A stretch of DNA of 64,000 nucleotides. Origin: Arcuatula senhousia (Eukaryota > Mollusca > Bivalvia > Mytilida > Mytilidae). The position numbers and the translations under genes were made by a program. The stretch spans positions 9,933,501 through 9,997,500 of the forward strand of contig OZ020307.1 in assembly GCA_963971305.1 (NCBI GenBank). Direction: 5' to 3'. Below are positions 11,089 through 21,574 of the stretch, one piece after another. A model generated the notes under the pieces. That model saw only the letters and a program-made list of their open reading frames with translations. It did no database searches and had not been told where the DNA came from. Each line of letters opens with the position of its first letter. Positions within the stretch are counted from its first letter, which is position 1.

Positions 11089-13726
11089 ATGGATAAAGAA
11101 ACTTCCTATCTTCATGAACTGTCTCATGGCATCAGTAAAGAATGGGCTGAAGGTCATTTCACAGACATAGAGGTCGTGGTGGAAGGTCAAAAGTTCAATT
11201 GTCATCGAATCATATTAGCTGCCATATCAAGATACTTTTCTGTCATGTTTGGACCAGGTATATTTTGAGAAATAGTTAACTGAATACTTTCTTTCTAACT
11301 AAAAAGGGCAAGAATATGTCCAAAAGACATAATGCCCCATCTTGCATCATTTGGGAAGGACCAGAACACTATATGCCGCTACATTTTTTGATGGGGCATC
11401 AAAATAGCAATCAGGAACCAATGATTTATCAAAATTTGATAGGATGAATACTTACCCATAAATCATTTAAATTATAGGATAAGCACATTTTGGTTCGACA
11501 TTCCTCTATTGATAATCTCTAACAAAGCACAAAAATTACACAATAACATAGCAAAACATTTTTTTGAAAAGAGAGAACCTGAGATACATGTATGAAAAAA
11601 AACCAAGAAAAAACAAGACGAAGGGGTACTTTCTTGAGAACACTTGTATATAGCGTGCTTAAAAGCATCTATTGACTGTATGATGTAGCTATGTAAAAAC
11701 AAATTACATGTAGAATATGAATTTTAATACTAACACAACACTTCAAACAATTAATGACTTGGTGATGTATCATCAACAACCAATACACTTGATTACTGTT
11801 ATGTTAAAAATGCAATAAACAATTGAAAGCAAGTATCAAATTATCAATATTTCTACCAAAAAGACTAAATTCAAAGATTTAACCAAAGTGTTCAACTTGT
11901 ATCCTTTACAAGCCAGATTTATTTTTTTTGTATCAGCTGAGCTGGTGGTATTCATAAAATTATGAGCTCCCTCAGATGATTTCTAGGTTTCAGTTTGCTA
12001 ATATTTAGATAAAATTTCACAAGTCTTACTGAGACCAATACATTTGGACTTTGTGGCTAAATTCCAAACTGTTAATATTGTTTCTTAATATGTTCTGCAT
12101 GAATATAATATTTCTGATGGTCGAATCTTTTGACAGTTTTCTGACAAAATCTGTTCCTATTGAATATGCATTAGAATTTTTTTTAAGAACACAGAAGATC
12201 ATGCAAATTATAATTGTGATAATGTAAGTCTTTGTTATGATGTTTTAGGTTTCAAGGAAGGCTCCCAGAGATCAGTTGAAATCAATGGTATCAAAGGTGA
12301 TGCTTTCGGTCTGGTCCTGGAATATATATATACAGGGAGGAACATCGTCAGTCACGATAACGTCCATAACGTTCTCCTGTCAGCATCAATGTTACAGATC
12401 ACTTCACTACAAGAACTTTGTCACGAATACCTAGACAAGCACCTCACCATTGAAAACTGCATTGGGTTTTGGAGGCTAGCTGTGTTGCATGATATTGAGA
12501 ATTTAAAGCCAGTTTTTTGGAAGTTTTTGATCAAGAGATTTCCTGCAGTGGTCAATTGTATGGAGTTTTTGACCTTGAGTCCATTAGAACTTGAACAAAT
12601 CATTAAAGATGACGATCTGAACACTCCAACAGAAGAATTTGCTTGTGATATGGTGATGAAATGGTATAGAGCAAACAAAAATGTTGGAGCTGATGGTCTC
12701 TCCATGGTCATAAAACACATGAAATTTGAGTTAATGGATGATAAATTTTTGAAAGAATTCTTTCAAAAGAATCCAGAGTTCGAAAAGATGGAATCAGTCA
12801 AATCATTGGTAAAAACAAGAATGTCAGCAAAACATGACGAAAGGGTGCTGGACTCAATGTATAGAAAGGAAGAAATGGTGTGTATGGTTGGGACCAGAAG
12901 TCGCATGCCAGACCCGTCCAAAACTGAGGTCCAATGCTACAGTTACCAAGACAACAAGCAGTTTCACTTGGCCCCATTGCCTACAGAACCGGGACCATGT
13001 TTTGCTGTTTGTACATTAAACAACAAGATTTACATCTCCGGTGGGTATAACAACACAGGTCTCATACTGGAGTTTGATCCTGTTCTGAATCTCTGGAACC
13101 AGTTCAACTGTATTCTAGAAGGAAGATGGGGACACAGTATGGTTGTGGCTGATGGTACCATCTACCTGATTGGTGGAATATCTAAATCCATGGAAACCAT
13201 ATCAAGCATTGAGAAGTTTGACCCTGAGAGGAGAGTGTGCACTAAAGTCTGTGATCTTCCTGAACCTGTATCATCCATTGCCGCTGCCGTCCGAGGATCT
13301 AAGATCTACATCATTGGTGGCAAGAACCATGACAGGCAGGCTTCAGCTCTGATCCAGACCTACGACTTCAAGGAGAATGTGGCTGAAGTGGCAGGCCAAC
13401 TGCCTCCCGTATGTGCTGGAGAAGTAGGGAAGGCTGTCAGCTTTGGTTCAGAGATGTACATCGTTTATCGTGATGGCAACATCATCCTATTCAACGAAGA
13501 TAAGTCTGAAATTGTAGGCTTCACTCAGAAATTTGAACATTACGGTGTTACAGTAAAAGATAACAATTTCCTGATCATAGGTTGTGAGAGTAACCGCTTT
13601 ACCACATATCTGTTTGAGCCTACTAATCAGCAAGTTCTCAATGTACCAACAGATTTCAAAGCTCCAATGTGCAACTTCCATCTGCTGAAGATTGTCCTGA
13701 GCAAGAAGTACTTGAGCCATTCTTAG
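11089..13726 (+). CDS. BTB-BACK-Kelch repeat protein (KLHL-type), two exons
   Basis: Exon 1 is 11089-11257 (donor ccag/gtatat) and exon 2 is 12249-13726 (acceptor ttttag/gtttc). The split Gly codon joins in phase 1, giving 548 codons plus stop. Residues about 10-122 are a BTB/POZ domain (DIEVVVEGQKFNCHRIILAA, then the FKEG motif spanning the junction). About 127-230 is a BACK domain, and about 270-540 are Kelch blades with GG pairs (IYISGGY, IYLIGGI, IYIIGGK) and degenerate final blades. Family members are usually substrate adaptors of cullin-3 ubiquitin ligases, with BTB/BACK binding CUL3 and Kelch binding the substrate; that role is inferred. I cannot assign an orthologue. The start is the first ATG of an exon whose next residues fit the family N-terminus, but an upstream exon is possible. 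The intron (11258-12248) carries two repeats. Confidence 0.9.
11306..11410 (+). repeat. Dispersed repeat R2, uninterrupted copy in Kelch intron
   Basis: Contains 'atgtccaaaagacataatg', 'ccccatcttgca', then 'gaacactatatgcc' and 'gatggggcat'. The same blocks occur at 17747-17785 and 18413-18455, where they are separated by a LINE tail, so this copy is the uninterrupted form. Confidence 0.65.
11465..11935 (-). mobile_element. Penelope-like element 3' UTR fragment in Kelch intron
   Basis: Collinear with 21905-22340 of the long element: shared 'acaaagcacaaaaat', 'gagagaacctgaga' (gagagaacctaaga), 'acacttcaaacaa', 'atcaatatttctaccaaaaa', 'aaattcaaagatttaac' and 'caacttgtatcctt'. It includes the last RT codons and part of the 3' UTR. 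The copy is heavily diverged. Confidence 0.7.
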
Positions 13727-13845
13727 ATTATATATCAGATGTTATGAAATATGTACATAATATATCTTGGGCATTTTTTTATCTGGATTTTTACAATTTA
13801 TGTGTACAATTCTTATCTGTGATGTGAAAATTGTCATTCTTAAAA

Positions 13846-14047
13846 TACTGTGGACTCATTTATTTTTGTGGTGATCAATTTTCATGTTTTCATCATAACG
13901 GACATTTTGTTCAATATTTTTTTCATGGATTTTATATGTTGCTAATTAAGAGAACAACATAAAATTGAAACTCATTTGAATATTATTTTTGCCACCAACA
14001 ATACCAATGAAAAATGGTACTAAACAAATAATAAGGAAACCACAGTA
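13846..14047. mobile_element. MITE family M1, copy 2
   Basis: Begins 'tactgtggactcattta' and ends 'aaggaaaccacagta', matching the ends of the copy at 10226-10409. The interior keeps 'gatcaattttcatg' but is more diverged. It lies 120 bp after the Kelch stop codon, so it may be inside the 3' UTR. Confidence 0.55.
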
Positions 14048-14284
14048 GTTTGTCAATTTATTTCTTAATTTGTTAAGCATTAATATATCAGTCCAGCATT
14101 AGTTTTTATAGTTCCAATGGTCAAAATTTCCCTGCATTAAATGGGGGGGGGGGGTGTCAAGTTCTGTAAGTAGAAATTTTATGATCTGTGCACTTATTAT
14201 ATGTATTATTAACTGTTTAGGATCAATCAAAAAAAATGTTCTGCAAAGTATTTCATTAATTTTCTAAAAAAATCTTTAAGAACA

Positions 14285-14516
14285 TTTAGCTGTGTTCATG
14301 GGCAATTAAGTTAATGCTAAAAATTAATGTTAAATTAGTGTTATTCAGCAGGGAAACTTTTTCAGGTTAATATTTAACACTCATTAAACATTTAAAATTT
14401 AACGTTAATCTAATGTTAATTTAACGTTAACATGGTTAAATTAGTGTTAAATTCATATCAATAAAGTGTTAATTGAGCTTAATGTTAATTTAACGCTTAA
14501 AACAAATTGCCTGTGT
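14285..14516. mobile_element. Palindrome-rich element with GTTAAT/TTAACGTTAA motifs
   Basis: The stretch is dominated by 'gttaatttaacgttaa'-type words in both orientations and ends in 'aaattgcctgtgt', the same terminal word as the element at 44257-44634. The left end is degenerate (gggcaatt). The interior of the 44-kb element is built from different palindromic words, so only the ends are shared. Confidence 0.45.
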
Positions 14517-16214
14517 AGTTGATACAGTCAGTGTAGGTTAAATTAATGGTGGGTTATGATGTATAATCTAAACTTGGCACAGTAATTCTTAAACTTATCA
14601 AATTTTATACTACATGCATGACATGTAGCTGTATATTCTGTTCCACATATTTTTTATAAACATTGAAAAAATCAATGTCTGTCCAATATTTAACACACAA
14701 GCAATCCAAGAGAAACCGTCCATTAATGATTTCACAACTCAATTTTAATAAGAAAATAACAAAAATTAAATTAATAAAAATTAAAAAAAAACATATACAT
14801 GTAGTGTTATTTAGAAAAAAAAATATTTAATTTGTTAGATTTTTTAATATGTTACAGTAAACTTTATATACATGTATCTTTTGTTTTAATACTGAAGATG
14901 AAATAATTTATAGTTTTTGTATTTTTTTTGTTTTTTTGGGGGGTATATATCAAAATATTGTAGCAACTAGATAAAGTTGGGATTTTTTTTTTAATAAATT
15001 GATATGGAGATACATTACAGACACCAGTTTTGTTTCCTTTCCAATAGATATCTTTAAAAGTTGTCAATAGATACATCAACATATAGTCTTTGGTTTGTAA
15101 CTTCAAAAATACTTCTGAGTTGGTTTGTCAAATGGTACATAAGACATAAGACATATTTTATTACCAATTAAGGTCCCTCAGGGGGCAGGATCATTACAAT
15201 GATCAATTATAAATAACAGTAAAGCAACAACAACAAAAATAATAAAGTATACAAATTTAAGGTATGATTGTGACAATATATACATTTTTTGTAATGGGTA
15301 ATGAAGCCATATAAAATATATAGATAAGTTGGTTGGTTAAAAATGTGCTTAATTTTAAAGAAACATTTGTTCAATGAAACTTTTACAGTTTTTTATATAA
15401 AATTAAACTACTATGGTGCTTCAGAAAGTGATAAAAAAAGAAAAGAATGCATCCATGGGTTTTTCCTATGTGAAGAAAAAAATGACAAAAAGATTCAAAA
15501 TTATCTCCCTTAATTGAAAAATGCAGATATGGCATTCCTGAATATTTCTAAGAAAGATCTGATTGTTAATTATCTAGGCCCAAATCCAAAGTAAAAAAGC
15601 ATACTTAATACATTTTTATTTGATATTTATCATAGGATTATTCTTAAAGAAAACTACTCTTGAGTGAAATTCTAAGGTTCTTGACATTTTATAGAGTCAC
15701 CATTAAGAACATATTCTGTTTGTTTCAAGGATATATTTTAACTTTATATGATCTTACTGTTACTTTTTATTATATTTTGCATAATATTTTAATTCTGTTA
15801 TATTACAAGTGCTCACATGATATTCATTATTTGTTGGAAGCTTAGTCATGGTCGGGAATCATGGGTTTTATCTTGCATGAAAAATCATTTACCAGTATAA
15901 ATTTCTTACAGAGCTGACCTTTTTCAATCATATAATTTACATTATCTCTGATCTCTCTTTTATACAACCACACAATTTTTGCGATTTTATTATGTTATAG
16001 CGATGTGGTTGTCCTCATAGTGTCCTCATAGTGTCTGTAGACACTTTGGTTTACATGCGATGAAATTAGTTGTGGTTGATCTTGTAATAAAACAATATGG
16101 TGTTTGTTACCACTAAAGGGAGGTTGGTATTGCATTTGGGTTGATGGTTCCTCGCTTCAGAAAAAGGGCAAAAATGGTTATATTTTACGAAATCCTGGTC
16201 AAAGCTTTTGTTTT
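14517..16214. other. AT-rich spacer; possible LINE 3' tail at 15128-15200
   Basis: No gene recognised. At 15135-15150 a short ACATAAG repeat precedes 'attttattaccaattaagg' and 'tccctcagggggc', which looks like the tail and 3' UTR start of a - strand LINE or SINE, but no protein homology supports it. Short open frames here look random. Confidence 0.35.
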
Positions 16215-16388
16215 ACCCTGTGCTTTTTGAATTAATTGTTCTATGTCTAGAAATGAGTCTTTCAGTGAATATGAAATTATTGATCATGAATCTTATGTAT
16301 TGTATTTTGAATCTAGGGCCAATGCAACTTGGGAGCAGTGACAGATGGTCATCATGTTGAAGACTGCTGGTTGCCTTCCATTGTGGAT
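16215..16388 (+). mobile_element. Penelope-like element 3'-region fragment
   Basis: Matches 30690-30830 and, inverted, 21660-21720: shared 'gggccaatgcaa', 'gcagtgac', 'catgttgaagactgct' and 'ttccattgtggattt'. It ends abruptly where the TIR element at 16389 begins. Confidence 0.55.
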
Positions 16389-17068
16389 TTATATCACCAC
16401 AAAAATTTGCAGAAATATTATGGTATCATGCTGTAGTTGTCATTGTCTGTTAACTTTAGTGTTTGCACAATAACTTTATTTCAAGTCATTTGATTGCTAT
16501 TAAATTTCACATTGATATTCCTCACCATATAAACATGGATGGGATTGCTGCGTGCATGCATGTGTGTGTATGTGCATCCATCAGTCACCCTTTTTTCGTA
16601 ACAGATTTCTCAGCTACTATTAGTCCTAGGCTTTGTATATTTGAAATGCAGCTTCAGGTGGTGGTTTCATATGGTGGGATGCGTTTTCAGGTCTGTCACT
16701 TTCCTACTTCCTGTTAAACGAGCCAACTTAGAGTTTTTGACGCTCAGTGGGGGACTTAGGAATTCCTCTCTTGTTTCATTTAGAAATTAGGTGCCAAAAA
16801 TGAGATCTTTGGTTGTACTAGTGACGGATCTGGGGTGGAAAATCATAATTATATGCCTTTCATTGGTTTAAATATATTTTTTTTACTGTCAAATATGCTT
16901 TGAAAGTCTACCAAACAATAAGGAAATAGAGTACTTTAATTCCTTGCACAGAATGCATGTGTTGAAATGCTTCTTGAGTCCACCATGGGTTGCAAGTGTC
17001 AAATTCAATCTATATATAGGGGGCCTCCAAAATACAGGGTTCAGCATTTTGCAGTTGTGTCATGCTGC
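16389..17068. mobile_element. TIR element family M2, copy 1
   Basis: Homologous along its length to 27608-28343: hairpin-like head followed by 'tatggtatcatgctgt', 'ttgtctgttaactt', 'tttgattgctattaaattt', then a tail with 'gtccaccatgggttgcaag' and 'acagggttcagcat'. Head and tail are imperfect inverted repeats (caccacaaaaatttgca against tttgcagttgtgtc). No transposase; the short open frames are not conserved. Confidence 0.5.
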
Positions 17069-17237
17069 CTTTGGTGTTGGTTTTTATTTCATACTTTATA
17101 CATTCCAAAAGCCCATAATGAGGTATTTATTTGTAATGTTGAATGTTGATTAGTAGGAAATACATGTATTTATAATTAATTTTTTTATCAGATATATATT
17201 AAATTTTAATGGTTTTATTTTTATTTCTTGATATTTA

Positions 17238-17745
17238 TACCCCTGCTTCAAGAAGAAGATATATCCTGTTTAACCCTTGTCTGTCTGTCCATCTGTAACA
17301 AAAAAAATATGTAGCAATTATCTCTGCAACTACTTGACACAGAAGCCTGATGTTTTGCATATTGCTTTATTCTAAAGCACTGTATGGTCTGTTGCAATTT
17401 AATGCTCCTAGGTCATCTACTCCATATTGACCAAATACTTGTTGATTGTTGATAAATATGCAAAATGCCCTATCAGCTTCTTCAGCAATTACTTGCAAAT
17501 GATGCACAGTTTAATAATTGGCCTATTTTTGCTGTATCATACATGATGTATTTTGACTTCTTACTCCTAGGTCATCTACTTCCTGTTAACTGATAAAAAA
17601 TGTGAAAGTGGGGATATCAACTAATAAATTGGCTTTCAGTAATGTTGATGAAATCTTTAGCAACTAAAAAAAAACACAATCATAGTAAAAAAACATATGA
17701 ACATTGTCCAAAAAGTTGGGGTTTATTTTGCATTACAACTCAACA
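17238..17745 (+). repeat. Hairpin-headed repeat with TCTGTC tract
   Basis: Begins 'atacccctgcttcaagaag' followed by 'tctgtctgtccatctg', then a body with two 'ctcctaggtcatctact' words about 165 bp apart (17404 and 17569). The head design (short fold plus a TCTGTC-rich tract) recurs at 18905, 28594 and 58380. The right boundary is uncertain. Confidence 0.4.
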
Positions 17746-17782
17746 AAAATATGTCCAAAAGACGTAATGCCCCATCTTGCAG

Positions 17783-18115
17783 CATACGGACGAATGGCGC
17801 AAACTAAATATAATTTTAACGCAATTAAGATGCGGTGCGTCATTTCTGAATGCGGATTTAGCGAAGGTTAATATTGTTGCAAGCCCATCATGCAGCTGTG
17901 GAGCTGCATATGAAGACTGTGACCATTTCTTATTAAAATGTACAAATTATAATCCTAACCGTATTAAAATGCGGCGAAACCTAAACTGGGTTCCCTTTGA
18001 AATATCTCATTCTCTTCTGCTAACAGGCAATGACAACCTTTCCGAAGAACAAAACAAGCTTGTCTTCGATGAAGTTTTTGAGTATATCAAATCCACAAAA
18101 CGATTCCTCCTGTGA
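17783..18115 (+). pseudogene. LINE D ORF2 C-terminal fragment
   Basis: The frame encodes 'ILTQLRCGASFLNADL' followed by a zinc-knuckle-like 'CSCGAAYEDCDHFLLKC' (C-x-C-x8-H-x4-C), the hallmark C-terminal segment of Jockey/I/R1-type LINE ORF2 proteins after the RT/RNase H region. No ATG begins the frame, consistent with a 5'-truncated copy rather than a gene. It ends in TGA at 18113-18115. Confidence 0.75.
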
Positions 18116-18412
18116 TCTCTTATACCACAAGTACAAACCATGCAGGACAGCTTATTCAAAAGTGCACATCAAAGTAAGCGAGCGAGCGTGTGTGTGTGAG
18201 TGGGAGGGCGTGTGAGATGGTATGTGTGTCTGAGTGATATGATTTTTGTATTATGTTTTTTCTAAAATTACTCTGTGTCATTCTATCTTTTGTTGCATGC
18301 TCTTAAATTATATTGTATTTTGTATTTTAGGGAGAAGACTTCATAAGTTGGAAAAACTTGTGTCTTATCCATTTTGTACTCTTTTGAGCAAATAAAATTG
18401 TTATAAACAATG
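17785..18412 (+). mobile_element. LINE D tail, 5'-truncated insertion
   Basis: Contains the C-terminal coding end of a LINE ORF2 (to 18115) and about 300 bp of 3' UTR with a TG-rich tract, ending near 'aataaaattgttataaac'. Boundaries follow from comparison with the empty R2 copy at 11306-11410. A short 'aatggc' word near each junction could be a target-site duplication, but this is ambiguous. Confidence 0.6.
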
Positions 18413-18539
18413 GCCCGAACACTATATGCCCCCCTACTTGTTGGGGCTTAGAAATGTAATCAAGTCAAATAAAATTTGAAAGTTGTACATATTAACTAGT
18501 TAGGTAACATTTAAAGGGATCAAGTCATTTAAAAACTTC

Positions 18540-18818
18540 ACTGAAGGGTTCCTTTGAAACTTAGTATTCTAAATTTCCAGGAAAAAGCTCATTAAACTCT
18601 ACAAAAGTTTTCATTTGGTGGAAGTTGTCAGACAGGGGTTATGTCCTATAGATCGAAAACTATTGCAGAGAAGAAAAGATGTTGCTGACCTAAACCTTCA
18701 AATCTTTAAGCTTAACAAAGGTCTCCATTGGGTCGAAGTCTGATAATCCCTTACTTAAGAGACCGTTTTGGCTAACTTAAGGACCAGGTGAGCGATTCAA
18801 GCTCCTGGGAGCCTCTTA
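18540..18818 (-). repeat. Repeat family R3, diverged inverted copy
   Basis: The reverse complement carries the R3 words seen at 25866-27523: 'gaggctcccaggagc', 'tcgctcacctggtcc', the 'gacttttgtagagttt' type word, and 'gacaacttc'. It ends at the conserved 'gagcctctta' head. Strongly diverged. Confidence 0.6.
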
Positions 18819-18904
18819 ATGCTTTGTATACAACGTTGCATTTTACATCTTAAGAAACAAATAAGGTGGGATTAGAGCTCATGAATATGTATTAATTTTT
18901 ACCT

Positions 18905-21540
18905 TCGTCGCCAAAGGCGAAAGATGGTCTAGTAGTCCGGTCACTCCGTCCATCTGTCCGTCCGTCCGTCGCGCAATAGGGGTTACCAAACGCTTGATAT
19001 TTATGAAATTTTACACAATGATAACAGATATGTTGAAGATGTGCACCTCCTCTTTTGGGGTCATTTATAATTCCGTTTAGAAATTAGGAGCCCTAAAGGG
19101 GACAAAAGCGACTTTTTTTTATTTGATTCCATAATAACTTTTGTTCTGGTTGACCAAATGCTATGAAACTTTACAGAAATGTTACTTACAACAAAAGGAA
19201 GGATGGGAATGATTTTGGGTGGCCCTTCTTTTTTGGATTAGAAATTCGGGGCCAAAAAATTTTAACCTTTATTTGTTTTCCTCAATAACTTTGATTTTTG
19301 TTGACTGATTGCAATGAAATTTTCAATAATGTTCCTTACAATTAAATGATTGATTGGCCTGATTTTTTTTAGGTCTCCCCTTTTTCTGTTGAGAAATAAG
19401 GGGCCCAAAAGGGGTAAAAATTCAACTTTTTTATTTATGTTTTGCAAGTGTACTTTTGTCAAAATATTGGATACAAAAGTGAGCATAAATTTCTTCTTGA
19501 CCCCACCTACCTTTTATGTTTAGCAATTAGGGGGTCAAAAGGGGGAAATTGAAACTTATTTTTTTTGTCTGCTTATTTGTGTGTGTTTTTTTTAATATTC
19601 TTGTTAGATATAGGATCTTAAAATAAATATTTTTATTTCTTAATATTCATAGTCTATAACTTGGGTTGCATGTGTCAGTCCACCATAGAATGCAAGTGTC
19701 AAAAACTATTGACTGTTCATACTGGGCCTTTAACCACAGGCACCTGGGGGGTCGAGAATATATAAAATAAAATGTTTTGTTTTTGTTTGTGCAAAAAAAA
19801 ATAATTTTTCGTAGACAATATGCCAAAATGCTTTTTAAATTAAAGTTTGCAGATTGCCTTTTTCAGGATATTGTCCCTTGATTAACTCCTCACCATTAAT
19901 GTGTGGATGAATTCTAGGCGGCGTATATCGGAAAATGCCAAACTCTTTACAGAGTTATCCATTCGGATCGTTTCTCACAGGCACTGCCTGTGTCCGACAT
20001 GATCCCAATCGAAACTTCAATAACTGTCTATACCTACGATCGACAACGAAGCTGACAGTATATAAGGGATCTTCTCGGCAGATGAAGGTGTTATTATAGG
20101 TTCGTCGGAATAGATTGGTTTGAAATATTAAAGTCAAAGCGAAAATCAGAAAAACTAAGCCTTAAATACTCCAAAACCCCATCCCCCCAAAACCCCCAAA
20201 ACAATGAGTTAATATTTTGATACAAGAGGCGCACATCTACGCACATGTACATTAATAAGATCGATTTTCTAAATTTGAATGCAGTCAATGTGTTAAGGGG
20301 ACTAACCATCAATGTATACCCGCGCATCTAAAGCGGGCGGGGTTTATATTATTTGCAACATTAATTGAGATTCTTTCTCTGATACTTTGATCGATCGTAC
20401 GGACTGAGAGGCGTTTGTGTTCTTATTCACACAACACAAGCCCCCTTTTTTCACTAAATGGTCGGCCCCTAAGACAATAACGATGTTGCAATCTCCGTTC
20501 TACCACTCCTAAGTCTGTATGTCTGTCCGTTTATTTTTATTTGATGATACACATTATCAATACAGTGATTTTCTTCCGCGCTTCTCCTTTCTAGAACAAC
20601 TGTAAAGTGAAAATAAAGATACTACAAATTAGTTTTTTTTCTGAGACACGTGAGCAAAGGTGTACCATATCATCAGTGTAAACCCGAAAAGACAAAGACA
20701 CATAATCATCACAAAACCACAATGCACATTACAAATAACACAAGACCAAATCGATGTCTGGTCCTACGTCGCACGGCAAAACGTTGAACCCTAACATGTA
20801 CGTTCTAGTCCTGATATGGACAGTAAATACTTTTGGACACTTGCATCCTATGGTTGACTGACAAAGCATATTTGTCACATTCAACCCAATTTATAGACTG
20901 ACAATGAATATTAAGAAATAAATATATTCAAGATCCTTATATCTAACAAGAATATAAAAAATAAAAACACACAAAAAATCAGACAAAAACAGAAAAGGTG
21001 GGGTCAAGAAGAAATCTATCCTACATTTTGCATCCAATATGTGTCAAAAATTATCTTGCAAAAACGGTTTTTTGCCCCTTTTGGGCCCCTAATTTTTAAA
21101 CAAAAAAGGGAAACCTAAAAAATCCTGCCAATCAATCACTTAATGGTAAGGAACATTATTGAAAACTTTCATAGCAAGCAGTCAACTGGAACTTAAATTA
21201 TTGGGGGAACAAATAAAAAATCGTTTTTGAGCCCCTTTTGGGCCCCTAAGTAATTTCATGACTAAAAAAGACGGGACACCCAAAATCATCCCCATCCTTC
21301 TCTATATTGTAAGTGACATTACCCTAAAGTTTATAGCATTTGGTCAACCAGAACAAAAGTTACTTTGGAAACATACAAAAAGTCGGGTTTTTTTCCCTTT
21401 AGGGCCCGTAGTTTCTAAACGGAATTAAAATATGACCCCCAAAAGGGACGATGCACAAAAACATCTGTAATCACTTTTAAAAATTTAAGAAAGATCTAGT
21501 ATTATGTTTTTGAGCGCGACGGACAGAGACGGATGGCGAA
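18905..21540. repeat. Large inverted-repeat pair, arms about 0.7 kb
   Basis: The left arm (about 18905-19760) and right arm (about 20780-21540) are diverged reverse complements. Matching words include 'ttcttcttgaccccacct' against 'aggtggggtcaagaagaa', 'atattcttgttagatat' against 'atatctaacaagaatat', 'tttctaaacggaatt' (right) against 'attccgtttagaaatt' (left), and 'ccgtccgtccgtcgcgc' against 'gagcgcgacggacag'. The spacer of about 1 kb has no recognised gene. Interior words are shared with family M2 (16389, 27608). Confidence 0.7.
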
Positions 21541-21574
21541 GCAGGTTAACATCAGTTACGTATATTCAATAGAC

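Larger units (their letters stand above)
17747..18455 (+). repeat. Repeat R2 copy split by a LINE insertion
   Basis: The left piece (about 17747-17784: 'atgtccaaaagacgtaatg', 'ccccatcttgca') and right piece (about 18413-18455: 'cccgaacactatatgcc') are adjacent in the uninterrupted copy at 11306-11410. The intervening 628 bp are the LINE D tail. Confidence 0.65.

Noticed and set aside
12421..13720. Other-frame open reading within the Kelch second exon
   Set aside because: Overlaps of the real coding frame in other frames with no homology.
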